Both the position numbers and the translations under genes were made by a program. This document shows, one piece after another, positions 55,453-63,344 of a DNA stretch of 64,000 bases. Every line of letters begins with the position of its first letter. The first letter of the stretch is position 1. This DNA comes from Thioclava sp. ES.031. GTDB taxonomy: Bacteria > Pseudomonadota > Alphaproteobacteria > Rhodobacterales > Rhodobacteraceae. The DNA lies in NCBI RefSeq assembly GCF_002563775.1, contig NZ_PDJO01000001.1, positions 2,978,501-3,042,500 on the forward strand, written 5' to 3'. Under the pieces are notes generated by a model, which worked only from the letters and a program-made list of their open reading frames with translations, was not told the DNA's origin and did not search any database.

Positions 55453-56433
55453 CTACAAGCGCGCCGCCGTTCTTTGTAACTGCTCTCGCATTGTTTCCTT
55501 GAGAACCTCAGGAGAGACGATCTCAACTGCGCCGCTCCACCTGAAAAGGTGCCACGCAAGCTCAACGAAGCCACCCGAACAAAAGCTGACTTCCAAGCGG
55601 CCGTCTGCAAGAGTCCTTGTTTCCTGCTCTGGATGAAACTCGAAAGCTGAAGCCTCGTCGAGCACCGCGCTGTCGAAGCGCAACACCACATCTTCCGGTT
55701 CCTCTTGAAACACGCCGAAAGACTGGGCTGCGAACTCTTCCAGATCGAAGTCTTCATCCGCCCATGCGGGCACGCTCAGCACCTCGGGATTGGCCATTCT
55801 ATCAAGCCGAAAAAGCATCGGATCACCCCAGTCGTTGCCTGCCGCGACGAGATAGGAGCGTGGCCCAACAAGGAGACCACGCGGAGCGACTTCATGACGT
55901 CGAGAACCATTGGCGGAGGTGTAGTCAAAGCGCAGCAAAACTCCGGCAAGCAAAGCCAGGTGACAAGCTCTCTGGATCTCGGGGGAGGCCGGGGTGCGCG
56001 GACCAGGGACCGCGATGGGAAGGCGCGCTTTCGAGAGAAGCTCCAGATCTGGCGCCAGCCGCATTCGGTCTTTATTGCGCAGCGCAGACAGCATTCGATG
56101 GCGAAGGATGTCGAGGCGATCGGCTTGTTCTGTTTCACCGCGCTTTCGCAAAGCGGCGATAGCGAGATCGAGGTCGGCCAGTTCGTCGGTCGTTGGAGCG
56201 AGCACCGAAGAAGGGAGATGCAATTGCAGCCGATACCGGAGCGCCTGCCCGTCACGGATAGCCTCGATCGGGAACACCAGATCGAGCGCCGCCCGCATGC
56301 GCTGCGCTGTGCGACGGCTCACCTCCATCTCATCCGCAATCTCGTCGATGGTTAGTCCATCGGCTGTCGCACCGAGACGTAAGGCGAGCTGGAGGTGACG
56401 GACGAGGCCGAGCTTGCGGGCGTCGTCAGTCAT
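55453..56433 (-). CDS. WYL-domain transcriptional regulator
   Basis: A 326-residue regulator with an N-terminal winged HTH (residues about 8-65: TIDEIADEMEVSRRTAQRMRAALD), a WYL ligand-sensing domain (about 140-215, LLRFDYTSANGSRRHEVAPRGLLVGPRSYLVAAGN) and a C-terminal WCX extension. WYL regulators such as BrxR and CapW control defence operons. It is the last gene of the four-gene operon, its ATG overlapping the previous stop (ATGA). Likely autoregulates the operon. Confidence 0.9.
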   Translation of the reverse strand: MTDDARKLGLVRHLQLALRLGATADGLTIDEIADEMEVSRRTAQRMRAALDLVFPIEAIRDGQALRYRLQLHLPSSVLAPTTDELADLDLAIAALRKRGETEQADRLDILRHRMLSALRNKDRMRLAPDLELLSKARLPIAVPGPRTPASPEIQRACHLALLAGVLLRFDYTSANGSRRHEVAPRGLLVGPRSYLVAAGNDWGDPMLFRLDRMANPEVLSVPAWADEDFDLEEFAAQSFGVFQEEPEDVVLRFDSAVLDEASAFEFHPEQETRTLADGRLEVSFCSGGFVELAWHLFRWSGAVEIVSPEVLKETMREQLQRTAARL

Positions 56434-57098
56434 TGTGATGTGGGGAGGAGAACCGGGGCGTTCCCGAACGCCTCTTTGGCGACAGATACAGGATCAGCGG
56501 CCTCGAACAGCGCCTTGAGGGGCTGCAAGGCACATTCTTCCGCTTTTTCGTCATCCGTCAGTGCGAAGAGGGGCAAAACGTAGAAATACGCATAGTCTTC
56601 GTCTCCGCCTTCGTCGCGCCAAGCCCACAGGCCTTCCCCCGCAAAGCGGATTGCCACTTGGTTCTCATCGACCGCCTCGAAGTTTTCGATATTCCACTTG
56701 TCGTCATGCTCTTTGTTAGGATGCCAGCCGATGATGAGACATGCTTGGGTCAACCATGGCCAGTCGGGTAAATCTTCATTGGCATCGATCGCGTTACAGA
56801 GCCGCACAATGAACGAAATCGTGCCGAACGGCGCCTTATTAGCCTGTTTCTTCCCTTTGTTTTTCTTATGAGGGGAGGGCGCAATCCCTGCGTTATAGGA
56901 ATAGGCGGGAGCGATCCACGCCTTTGCACCGCCGCCGCTCCCTTCACCTAAATCCACAACGTCCCCGAAGTATTTCTCGTCTTGAGCTTTTTCCCAAAGG
57001 CTGTCCAAGAGGGAATCCAGCTGGGGGGCGGATTTACGGAGGTTGGTCGCCGACTGGAACAACTTTCGGCCATGCTCTATTGCTACCTCGGGTATCAT
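56430..57098 (-). CDS. Unknown 222-residue protein of the AAA/nuclease operon
   Basis: I do not recognise a family. The sequence shows a helical N-terminus (1-45), a glycine-rich turn (GEGSGGGAKAW, 51-61), a lysine-rich loop (HKKNKGKKQANK, 77-88), a Trp-rich middle (PDWPWL, near 113; GLWAWRDEG, near 157) and an aromatic, acidic stretch (DEDYAYFYVLPLFAL). No signal peptide or membrane helix. The start at 57098 follows GAGGAGACTTC; a start at 57131 has none. It lies 60 bases after the nuclease gene and overlaps the WYL gene. Confidence 0.75.
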   Translation of the reverse strand: MIPEVAIEHGRKLFQSATNLRKSAPQLDSLLDSLWEKAQDEKYFGDVVDLGEGSGGGAKAWIAPAYSYNAGIAPSPHKKNKGKKQANKAPFGTISFIVRLCNAIDANEDLPDWPWLTQACLIIGWHPNKEHDDKWNIENFEAVDENQVAIRFAGEGLWAWRDEGGDEDYAYFYVLPLFALTDDEKAEECALQPLKALFEAADPVSVAKEAFGNAPVLLPTSQ

Positions 57099-57158
57099 GA
57101 AGTCTCCTCGAAAAATTGGGATTTTGAACATCTGTGACGGCGAGTTCGTGCGACTTTG

Positions 57159-57800
57159 CTAGTCAGACATGTGGAACTGATAGGTAACACTGCCCTCATC
57201 TTCGGGCACTGCGATGCCATTGAAAATTCGACCCATGTCGGTTTCCTGCAGGAAATAGAACATGGTCTCGGCCCATCGGCCCAACGGCGTGTCCGTGTCC
57301 TTAGGCCAGCTTTTCAGATCGCCGGAGACGCTTCTCCACGTGCGAAGAAACGCGGGTTTATCGAGCACATTCTCCTCGACCCCGGCGTCACCGAGCACGA
57401 TCACGGCAGTGACGATTTCCGATCCGACGGCCTGAACCTGCTGTTCGAGTTGTCGATCCGACAAAGGCGCGTGCCACTTGACCTCGACAATCGCGGTTTT
57501 GCCTGCACTGCTTAGGAGAATATCGGGCTCAACGTGTCGACGTCCCTCTAAACCATCTAACTGCTCCCACAGGGTGACCTCGATATCGTTGTCGGGTGTG
57601 AACTCGGAGGCCGCAACGGCGTCGCGTCCCAGAACCAGCTCGATCGCCTTGAAGCGATCATTCGGATACATCAACCGGATCGAGCCGAATACGGCGGATG
57701 TCACCATGTCTTCCTGGGGGCGTCGTTTGCCGGAAAAGGTATTTTCACTCCCGGCGCCGAAAAGCCAATGCGCCTTTCGTCTCGCGACCGCTTCCATCAT
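57159..57800 (-). CDS. PD-(D/E)XK nuclease-fold protein
   Basis: A 213-residue protein from the ATG at 57800, which overlaps the AAA+ stop (ATGA); a TTG start at 57815 is also open. The nuclease core is visible: Glu30 in RRPQEDM, Pro92-Asp93 in VEPDILL, Glu106-x-Lys108 in AIVEVKWH and a following QLEQQV helix (117-122). This is the arrangement of restriction-endonuclease-like enzymes, and all catalytic residues are kept. No close named family is apparent. Predicted partner of the AAA+ protein. Confidence 0.8.
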   Translation of the reverse strand: MMEAVARRKAHWLFGAGSENTFSGKRRPQEDMVTSAVFGSIRLMYPNDRFKAIELVLGRDAVAASEFTPDNDIEVTLWEQLDGLEGRRHVEPDILLSSAGKTAIVEVKWHAPLSDRQLEQQVQAVGSEIVTAVIVLGDAGVEENVLDKPAFLRTWRSVSGDLKSWPKDTDTPLGRWAETMFYFLQETDMGRIFNGIAVPEDEGSVTYQFHMSD

Positions 57801-59854
57801 CTCTTTGTATCCCAATTACTTTTTTCGAAAGCTGGCCTAAACCCTGGGCGAATGCCACCGTTTTCTTTCGTCTGAGCCTCGTCAACCAGAGCCTCGAGGA
57901 TCGCGCTGGTATCCTGCTCGCCGAGCAATCGGCAACGCCGCGCGATCGCCGCCAGATCGCCCGGGGTGAGCCCTTCGAGATCGAACAAGGCGGCCGGAGG
58001 CTCGACCTCAAAGAACTTCCGGAACGCGATGCCAAGTTGTGGGGCGCTCATCGGGCGCAGTTCTGCGTTGATGGTAAAGCGTCGCCGGGTTGCACGATCG
58101 AGATGGTCTGCGAGATTGGTGGTGCAGGCAAACGGAAGGGGATGGCTTTCCATCCAGGTGAGCATTTCATTGACCTGGCTGACCTCCCACGACCGTGCCG
58201 CGAAAGCGCGGTTGGCAAGCAGCGAGTCCGCTTCATCGAAGATCAGAAAAGCGCCTTCATCCCTCGCCTGAGAGAAAGCCGACGCAATAGCCCTCTCCGA
58301 GCCGCCGACGAACATGGACAACAGGTCGGATGCGCGTTTCTGGATAACGGGCAACCCCATCACCTCGGCAAGGTGCCGAGCCAGAGCGCTCTTGCCGGTC
58401 CCCGACGGTCCGGAAAAGCAAAACGAGATGTTCCGAGTAGCGTCGGCTCGGCTCAACTGTTCGATCAGGCGGTTCACATCCAGATCTGTGTCAATCAGGG
58501 CCTGATCGAATGCGTGCGCCTGCTCAGTCCCGGGAGGCTTGGAATGTCCTCCGCGAAGGGCTTTATCTGCCGCGCCAATCGCGACATCCAAGTCGCTCTC
58601 GCCACCGTCCGTCAGCTGTGCAACCTCAAGCGCCCCGGCCACGAGGGCTGGCGGCACCTCTACGTGTCGCGCAAGCTGGCGTATCTTGTCATCGCTGAGC
58701 GGAAGATTGTTGCGCTCTGCGAGGCGTTTCCACACCTGCTCCCGCACGGACGCCCCGGGCATGCGGATTTCGACCGTGAGCGTCATACGCCGAAGCAATG
58801 CCGGGTCACAGTTCTCGATGTCGTTTGTCGTCCACAGGACCGGTATCGGGTTGGTTTCCAACATCCGGTGCAGGTGGATCCGCGAGCTACCTGTCCTGCG
58901 GCCGAAGAATGCGGAGAAGAAATCGCGCTCAAGGATGTCTTCCAACTCGTCGAAAAGCAAAACGCCTTGTTCTCCAGGCAGAATGCGCTGCGCGAGCCGG
59001 AGGGCGCTCGAGCGCTCCTTCGACGTCGGAGCCTCGCCCTCATCGTCGGTCTCACCGACAGCACGCAACGGGAGACCGATCTGCCGTGCCAGAACCTTGC
59101 AGAACTCTGTTTTGCCAGTCCCGGGCGGGCCGTAGAACAGGAGATTGATACCGGGATTCCCGCCGCGAGTGGCGCCCTCAAGAATGCGCGCGGACAGATC
59201 GCGAAGTTCGCTCAGGTGGGTGAAGTCCTCCCATTCAGTTGCTGGCTGCCTGGCCGCAGGAAACAGGCCTTCGCGAAACTCCGCAGGCGTGCTGCACCCT
59301 CCGTCGATAAGGCGCGAGAGATGGCGCGGCACCTCGAGATTGAGGCTTCGACCTCGCGACCAGTCGGGCCGCTCAATCAAGCCAGCAGAGAACAGGCGAC
59401 CATTGCGAGCCAGCGCACTGCGCACTTCGCTCGCAGGCCTCCCCGCCGAGAGCGCCACGGCGGAGTGCCGATCCATTCGCATGTCATCGAGGAGTAGGTC
59501 GCATAATTGTCCGATCCCGGTCTGGCCTTCAGAATGGAGCGCCAGCCGAAGGATCGAGACCTCGGTTTCGTCGAGGCCGACCATGTTTCCGAGGCTAACA
59601 ATCGCGCGCTCACGCTGGTCTGGGGCAGCCTTTGAGAGGGTGGTGTGGTGCTCTGTGATCTGTTTGCGGAGCAGAGACCATTCCTGTTTTGTCACGCGGC
59701 GTGCTCTATGGTCTCGTCCGGGCTCCCAGTCAAAGTCCGGATCCACATCCTCCATCCAGTCCGAAAACAGAACGGCGGCTTGTCTGCTTGGCGATATCGT
59801 ATCGTGAACCCGATGGATCGCTTCGAAGAGCATTCGTTTTTCAAAAGGTGTCAT
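57797..59854 (-). CDS. Tandem AAA+ ATPase
   Basis: A 685-residue protein with an N-terminal helical region of about 205 residues followed by two AAA+ domains (COG0464/SpoVK type). Domain 1: Walker A GPPGTGKT (242-249), Walker B LLFDELED (299-306), sensor-1 TTND (342-345), then LLRRM. Domain 2: Walker A GPSGTGKS (482-489), Walker B LIFDEADS (537-544), sensor TTN (578-580), then RRRF. Both sites look intact. First gene of the operon; ATG at 59854 follows GGAGACGAACC. It probably forms a ring that remodels a substrate for the nuclease. Confidence 0.9.
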   Translation of the reverse strand: MTPFEKRMLFEAIHRVHDTISPSRQAAVLFSDWMEDVDPDFDWEPGRDHRARRVTKQEWSLLRKQITEHHTTLSKAAPDQRERAIVSLGNMVGLDETEVSILRLALHSEGQTGIGQLCDLLLDDMRMDRHSAVALSAGRPASEVRSALARNGRLFSAGLIERPDWSRGRSLNLEVPRHLSRLIDGGCSTPAEFREGLFPAARQPATEWEDFTHLSELRDLSARILEGATRGGNPGINLLFYGPPGTGKTEFCKVLARQIGLPLRAVGETDDEGEAPTSKERSSALRLAQRILPGEQGVLLFDELEDILERDFFSAFFGRRTGSSRIHLHRMLETNPIPVLWTTNDIENCDPALLRRMTLTVEIRMPGASVREQVWKRLAERNNLPLSDDKIRQLARHVEVPPALVAGALEVAQLTDGGESDLDVAIGAADKALRGGHSKPPGTEQAHAFDQALIDTDLDVNRLIEQLSRADATRNISFCFSGPSGTGKSALARHLAEVMGLPVIQKRASDLLSMFVGGSERAIASAFSQARDEGAFLIFDEADSLLANRAFAARSWEVSQVNEMLTWMESHPLPFACTTNLADHLDRATRRRFTINAELRPMSAPQLGIAFRKFFEVEPPAALFDLEGLTPGDLAAIARRCRLLGEQDTSAILEALVDEAQTKENGGIRPGFRPAFEKSNWDTKR

Positions 59855-60195
59855 TGGTTCGTCTCCATGCTGGGAGAACGAATACCTGACAGGTGTGCCA
59901 AAATCGGTCGCACCAAATCACCCAACTGAGTCCGGTTGCTCCACTTTTGAAGGGAGTGAAGCGATACGACTTTGGTTTCCGAAAACAAACCGACGCAAGA
60001 ATTCGTGTTTGCTGCTCTTTGACGTCGTGAGACAGCGCACGCAACATGGATGTGCACAACCAAATGCACGCTCCAATCGCGCGCTTCAAAAACAAAAGCT
60101 GCCAACGCGCTATGCGTCGGCAGCCTCACGGCGTTTTCTTGGGGATGGGTGAGTTTGGCTTGATTCTGCCTGCAAACCCCAGGAGAGCCTAAGCA
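59855..60195. other. Intergenic region, 341 bp, upstream of the AAA operon
   Basis: Must hold the operon promoter and operator, and contains the terminator of the KfrA-like gene at 60098-60124. Its GC content is lower than in the chromosome. A small plus-strand open frame at 59895-60152 has no ribosome site and was not called. Confidence 0.5.
60098..60124 (-). terminator. Terminator of the KfrA-like gene
   Basis: GCTGCC-G-ACGC stem around ATAGC with one mismatch, followed on the minus strand by TTTTGTTTTTG. Located 72 bases beyond the stop at 60196. Confidence 0.85.
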
Positions 60196-60810
60196 TCACG
60201 GCGGCGACACTTCCACTGCCCCATTTGCCGCCTTCGCACCCAACCCCATCCGCTCAAGCAAATCACGCTGCTCGCGGAGGGAATGGCACTCCATCTCGAG
60301 TTTGCGCAGGCCTTCTTCCATAGCCGTGCGACGGGCGTCCCACTCGCGTTCCTTCTCCTCGAGGGCAGCGATCCTTTCATCCTTCGCCGCAACCTCATCC
60401 TCGAGGGCATTGATACTTGCTTCCAGGCCCTCGACCCGTGCGCGATTTTCCTGGATTTCTTCCTGCGTGCGCTTTTTGTGCCGCTCGCGCGATCGACCGG
60501 CGTGGATCCTCAGATCCCGCCGGAATTCGACGACCGCCTGTTCGATGAGCTTTTCGTCAGTTTCCTCGACATGCAAGAGATAGGCATCCTCGCGCTCCCT
60601 TTTGATCTGCGGCAGCATCAAGGCCATTTTGCCACGCAGGCTTCCACCGTTGATAGAGCCCTCGACGCCATGGTTTTCCTTGAGTTCCTTGGTGACGAGC
60701 GGTGCGCTGAGATCTTCCTCCGAAATGCCTGCGTCGAGAAGCGCTTCGATGGCATCGCGAAGTTGCTCATCGAGGTAGTTGGGGGGGCGCCCGCCGGGGT
60801 TTTTGGCCAT
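60196..60810 (-). CDS. KfrA-like DNA-binding coiled-coil protein
   Basis: A 204-residue protein from the ATG at 60810, which has GGAGG five bases ahead. The N-terminal NPGGRPPNYLDEQLRDAIEALL region resembles the KfrA_N DNA-binding domain, and residues about 110-195 form a long heptad-rich coiled coil (VEGLEASINALEDEVAAKD). KfrA proteins help plasmid segregation and repress their own gene. The frame is open to 60864 through a 15-bp tandem repeat that provides three more ATG codons. Confidence 0.7.
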   Translation of the reverse strand: MAKNPGGRPPNYLDEQLRDAIEALLDAGISEEDLSAPLVTKELKENHGVEGSINGGSLRGKMALMLPQIKREREDAYLLHVEETDEKLIEQAVVEFRRDLRIHAGRSRERHKKRTQEEIQENRARVEGLEASINALEDEVAAKDERIAALEEKEREWDARRTAMEEGLRKLEMECHSLREQRDLLERMGLGAKAANGAVEVSPP

Positions 60811-60831
60811 ATCTGCCTCCAGTTTGTCATT

Positions 60832-60876
60832 CATGAGTTTGTCTTTCATGGGTTTGTCTTTCATGGGTTTGTTAAT
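60832..60876. repeat. 15-bp tandem repeat with repeated start codons
   Basis: Units catgagtttgtcttt, catgggtttgtcttt and the partial catgggtttgttaat lie between the RepA-like stop and the KfrA-like start. On the minus strand each unit begins with ATG and encodes MKDKP, MKDKL or MNDKL. Confidence 0.75.
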
Positions 60877-60885
60877 CCGCGCCGA

Positions 60886-61962
60886 TCAGGCGACGCGGGA
60901 AGATGTCTGTTCCACGAGCTTCCAACGGTTGATCCGCCCGTCTTTTTCGCCCCGCACCAGGTTCTCGCGCTCGAGTTCTTCGAGGGCACGCGCAACGGCG
61001 CGCTTGTTGCTTTCCAGCTTCGCGCCTTCGGCGAAGAGGTCTTGTGGAAGAAGGCTCGCGAGATCGGAGGTGGTGAAGCCGACCATGTCGTCACCGCGCT
61101 CGTTCAGAACAGCCTTGATCGCCGTCGTGAGCCTGTCACTGTTGGACGGCTTGCTGTTCACGTTCGCGGCAGGGGCAGGACACTCCTCCAGATGTTCGAA
61201 ACTTGCGACGACCGCGGTGATCGGGCGCCCCTTCCGGTCGTGCCCGATCTCGCGCGCCGCGAGCCGATACTGGAACCCATGTCCCCGCTCGAGATTGCGC
61301 TGCTTCTCCTGGGTGATCCGCCCTGCCCCATGACCGCACGGCTTGCAGTGGAGCTCCGTGTCGACATTGGCCCTCAACGAAGACGCCCCCCTCGCCCCCC
61401 GATCCGCGTCTTTGCCCGTGTGATGGATCAACATGACATGAGCGTTCAGCGCCTCCGCGATCTGACGCGCCGACCGGATCGCATTGGACATCTCCACATT
61501 CGAGTTCTCGTCGGCATCCCCGATCGAGAGGATCAGGGTGTCGAACACGACCAGCGAGAAGCCGAGCCCGTGCCGTTTCACGAGACTTTTCGCGGCGGAG
61601 ATGATTTTTTCGACGCAGATGACATCGCCGAGTTTCGGCATCATTTCCACGACGTGAAAGTGCTCCTTGCCCTCGTCATCGCGGAAAACCGCCGTGGCAC
61701 GGCTATTGACCGAACGAGGACCCTCGGCGGCGACGTAGAGCACCATGCCGCGCCGGACGTCCCGGCCGAGAATCTGGGTGCTCGTCACAATGTGATGCGA
61801 CAGGCGGATCGCAAACGCGGATTTGCCGCTGTTGCTGGGGCCCACGAGGAGAGACACCTCGCCGGCGAGAAGAAGATCCTCGACGACGTATTCCGGCATG
61901 TCGTTGACGTCGAAATCCGCGAGCGAGTGGATTTTCATGGCGTAGTTGGATTGGTTCTGCAT
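60886..61962 (-). CDS. RepA-like RecA-fold ATPase (AAA_25)
   Basis: A 358-residue hexameric-helicase-like ATPase of the RepA/AAA_25 group found in IncQ-like plasmids, phages and islands. Walker A is GPSNSGKS (41-48), Walker B LVVFDTLILS, and LIHHTGKD is the typical motif after it. The C-terminal 100 residues have a winged-helix-like region (SDLASLLPQDLF... ARALEELEREN). ATG at 61962 follows AAGGGAACTG; a later Met at 61938 lacks a ribosome site. Confidence 0.82.
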   Translation of the reverse strand: MQNQSNYAMKIHSLADFDVNDMPEYVVEDLLLAGEVSLLVGPSNSGKSAFAIRLSHHIVTSTQILGRDVRRGMVLYVAAEGPRSVNSRATAVFRDDEGKEHFHVVEMMPKLGDVICVEKIISAAKSLVKRHGLGFSLVVFDTLILSIGDADENSNVEMSNAIRSARQIAEALNAHVMLIHHTGKDADRGARGASSLRANVDTELHCKPCGHGAGRITQEKQRNLERGHGFQYRLAAREIGHDRKGRPITAVVASFEHLEECPAPAANVNSKPSNSDRLTTAIKAVLNERGDDMVGFTTSDLASLLPQDLFAEGAKLESNKRAVARALEELERENLVRGEKDGRINRWKLVEQTSSRVA

Positions 61963-62090
61963 TTCAGTTCCCTTGGTTTTGTGCCGGGGGCGGGATTGCT
62001 CCCTGGCTACCTGTCGGAAGCTGGTCAGGAAGTTCGGAACCCAAAAATTATTTGAGCTCATTTCGCGATTTTTTTTGCGACGACTGGCGG

Positions 62091-62147
62091 ACGGGCCGAC
62101 TGACGACGAGAAGGCCCTACGGGCCCCCTTGTCGTCTGTCGGCCCGT
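62091..62147. repeat. Long imperfect hairpin next to the RepA-like gene
   Basis: Two 27-base arms (62091-62117 and 62121-62147) with 4 mismatches and a TAC loop; the outer ten bases ACGGGCCGAC are perfect. Direct copies of CTGGCGG flank it (62084-62090 and 62148-62154), and A/T tracts lie on both sides. Between divergent genes, so a terminator is unlikely; a replication or recombination site is plausible. Confidence 0.8.
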
Positions 62148-62207
62148 CTGGCGGAAAATTTTTGTTCTCGAGCGCCTGGACCCATCTCCCGTTCAAAGGA
62201 GAAAACC

Positions 62208-62408
62208 ATGTATCAGAACCCCGAAGCTCTACTGTCACAAACCCAACTTGCCGCCAGCCTCGGCGTCAGTTCCCGCACGGTCCAACGCTACGTTCGATTG
62301 GGGAAAATTCCTGTTCATCGGATTGGCCCCGTGCCCGTTTTTCGTTGGTCGGAGGTATCAGCGGCCCTGGGCCTCGGAGAGGCGCCGGGACGCTCGCAGA
62401 CGCCGTGA
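62208..62408 (+). CDS. Small HTH (excisionase-like/MerR-type) protein
   Basis: A 66-residue protein. LLSQTQLAASLGVSSRTVQRYVRLGKIPVHRIG is a typical HTH_17 excisionase-type winged helix, followed by FRWSEVSAALGLGE. ATG follows AAGGAGAAAACC. It is the only plus-strand gene of this module and is divergent from the RepA-like gene. A role as recombination directionality factor or regulator is inferred. Confidence 0.8.
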   Translation: MYQNPEALLSQTQLAASLGVSSRTVQRYVRLGKIPVHRIGPVPVFRWSEVSAALGLGEAPGRSQTP

Positions 62409-62409
62409 T

Positions 62410-62437
62410 GGGCGAGCCGGGAAACCCCGGCCCGCCC
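62410..62437. terminator. GC-rich hairpin between convergent genes
   Basis: GGGC-GA-GCCGGG-AAA-CCCCGGC-CC-GCCC lies between the HTH gene and the 139-residue gene. No T run on either side. Confidence 0.4.
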
Positions 62438-62445
62438 GTGAGTGC

Positions 62446-62865
62446 TCAAAGCCGCTGGCGCTCGATTGCCATGAGATTCAAGCGAAACAGCAGCCGTTCG
62501 GCGTCCATGTAGTCGAGCAGGCGCTGACGCAGCGCGCGGAACACATCGAGCCGTGCCCAGACCCTGCGCGTCGCTTCCGCCAAACTGTCGGAAAACTGAT
62601 AGCCGTCCGTGTCGTAGGCGAGCGCAATCTCCCGGTATCCCGGCGCCAGTTCTTCGAGCATCTCGAGCACCAGTTCCACGAGCGCATCGAGATCCTCGGA
62701 GCTCTGATCGAGGAGGATTTCACCTGCCTCGAACGACGGACGCAGTTCATGCCGCGAGAGTTTCTCGAACGGCGCCTTCTTCATGGCGTCGGCCAGTTCC
62801 CGCGCGGCGCCGATCGCGGCCACCGCGACCTCTTGGGTATCCATAGTCTTTTCGAACATACGCAT
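62446..62865 (-). CDS. Unknown 139-residue helical protein
   Basis: Not recognised. The sequence is mostly predicted helical and acidic (LDQSSEDLDALVELVLEMLEELAPG near 52-76), with a basic C-terminal part (RLDVFRALRQRLLDYM). No signal peptide or membrane segment. The start at 62865 was chosen because GGAGGTCTC precedes it; the frame is open further upstream. A perfect 9-bp palindrome lies 19 bases upstream. Confidence 0.65.
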   Translation of the reverse strand: MRMFEKTMDTQEVAVAAIGAARELADAMKKAPFEKLSRHELRPSFEAGEILLDQSSEDLDALVELVLEMLEELAPGYREIALAYDTDGYQFSDSLAEATRRVWARLDVFRALRQRLLDYMDAERLLFRLNLMAIERQRL

Positions 62866-62883
62866 TGAGACCTCCTTGCGTAT

Positions 62884-62904
62884 GAGCAGACGGAACGTCT
62901 GCTC
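62884..62904. promoter_or_regulatory. Perfect 9-bp palindrome
   Basis: GAGCAGACG-GAA-CGTCTGCTC, between two minus-strand genes and just before the ribosome site of the 139-residue gene. Operator or attenuator stem. Confidence 0.6.
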
Positions 62905-62957
62905 CTCAAGACCGCGCCGCCATCTGCTAGCGGCAGGCAGCGGCACGGGGTTAGCAG

Positions 62958-63344
62958 TCAAGCAGCCAAGGGCGGCAGTGCTTGAAACGCGCAAGGGTCC
63001 GCGTCGCGAAGAGCGTCGAGATAGTCGCTGAACTGGTCAGTGAGCCAGCAGATCTCCGGAACGACCGGATCGTCGGGATCGATCAAGGCAAAATGTTCCG
63101 CTTCGGCGGTCTCGAAGTCATCGACATGCTCGAGGGTAAGCAAGTCGCGCAGCCCCTGGAGCTTGCGGGCCAGGCGCCGAGTCAGCTTTGGCTGCTCGGG
63201 AAGATCCCTGAGGATCTCCGCAACCTGCTTGATGGCTTGGCCCCCACCAAGCAGACCAGCCGCATTGAGAAGCGGCTCGGCGTGCTCGGTCAGGAACGAC
63301 GACATCGCGATCAGTTGGGGTTGAAGGGGGGTAAAATGTTTCAT
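62958..63344 (-). CDS. Unknown 128-residue protein
   Basis: Not recognised. Helical, with acidic stretches (DDFETAEAEHFALIDPDDPVVP near 74-95) and a Leu-rich middle. The start at 63344 has GGAGTTCTGTC ahead. The ribosome site lies in the loop, and the start codon in the arm, of an 8-bp palindrome. It is downstream of the second recombinase gene and may be co-transcribed with the 139-residue gene. Confidence 0.65.
   Translation of the reverse strand: MKHFTPLQPQLIAMSSFLTEHAEPLLNAAGLLGGGQAIKQVAEILRDLPEQPKLTRRLARKLQGLRDLLTLEHVDDFETAEAEHFALIDPDDPVVPEICWLTDQFSDYLDALRDADPCAFQALPPLAA

Noticed and set aside
59895..60152. An 85-codon plus-strand frame upstream of the AAA operon
   Set aside because: No ribosome site; it overlaps the KfrA terminator hairpin and reads as non-coding.
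60886..62238. Possible longer form of the RepA-like protein starting at 62238
   Set aside because: The extension passes through the long hairpin and the HTH gene start; the ATG at 61962 has a good ribosome site and begins the conserved sequence.
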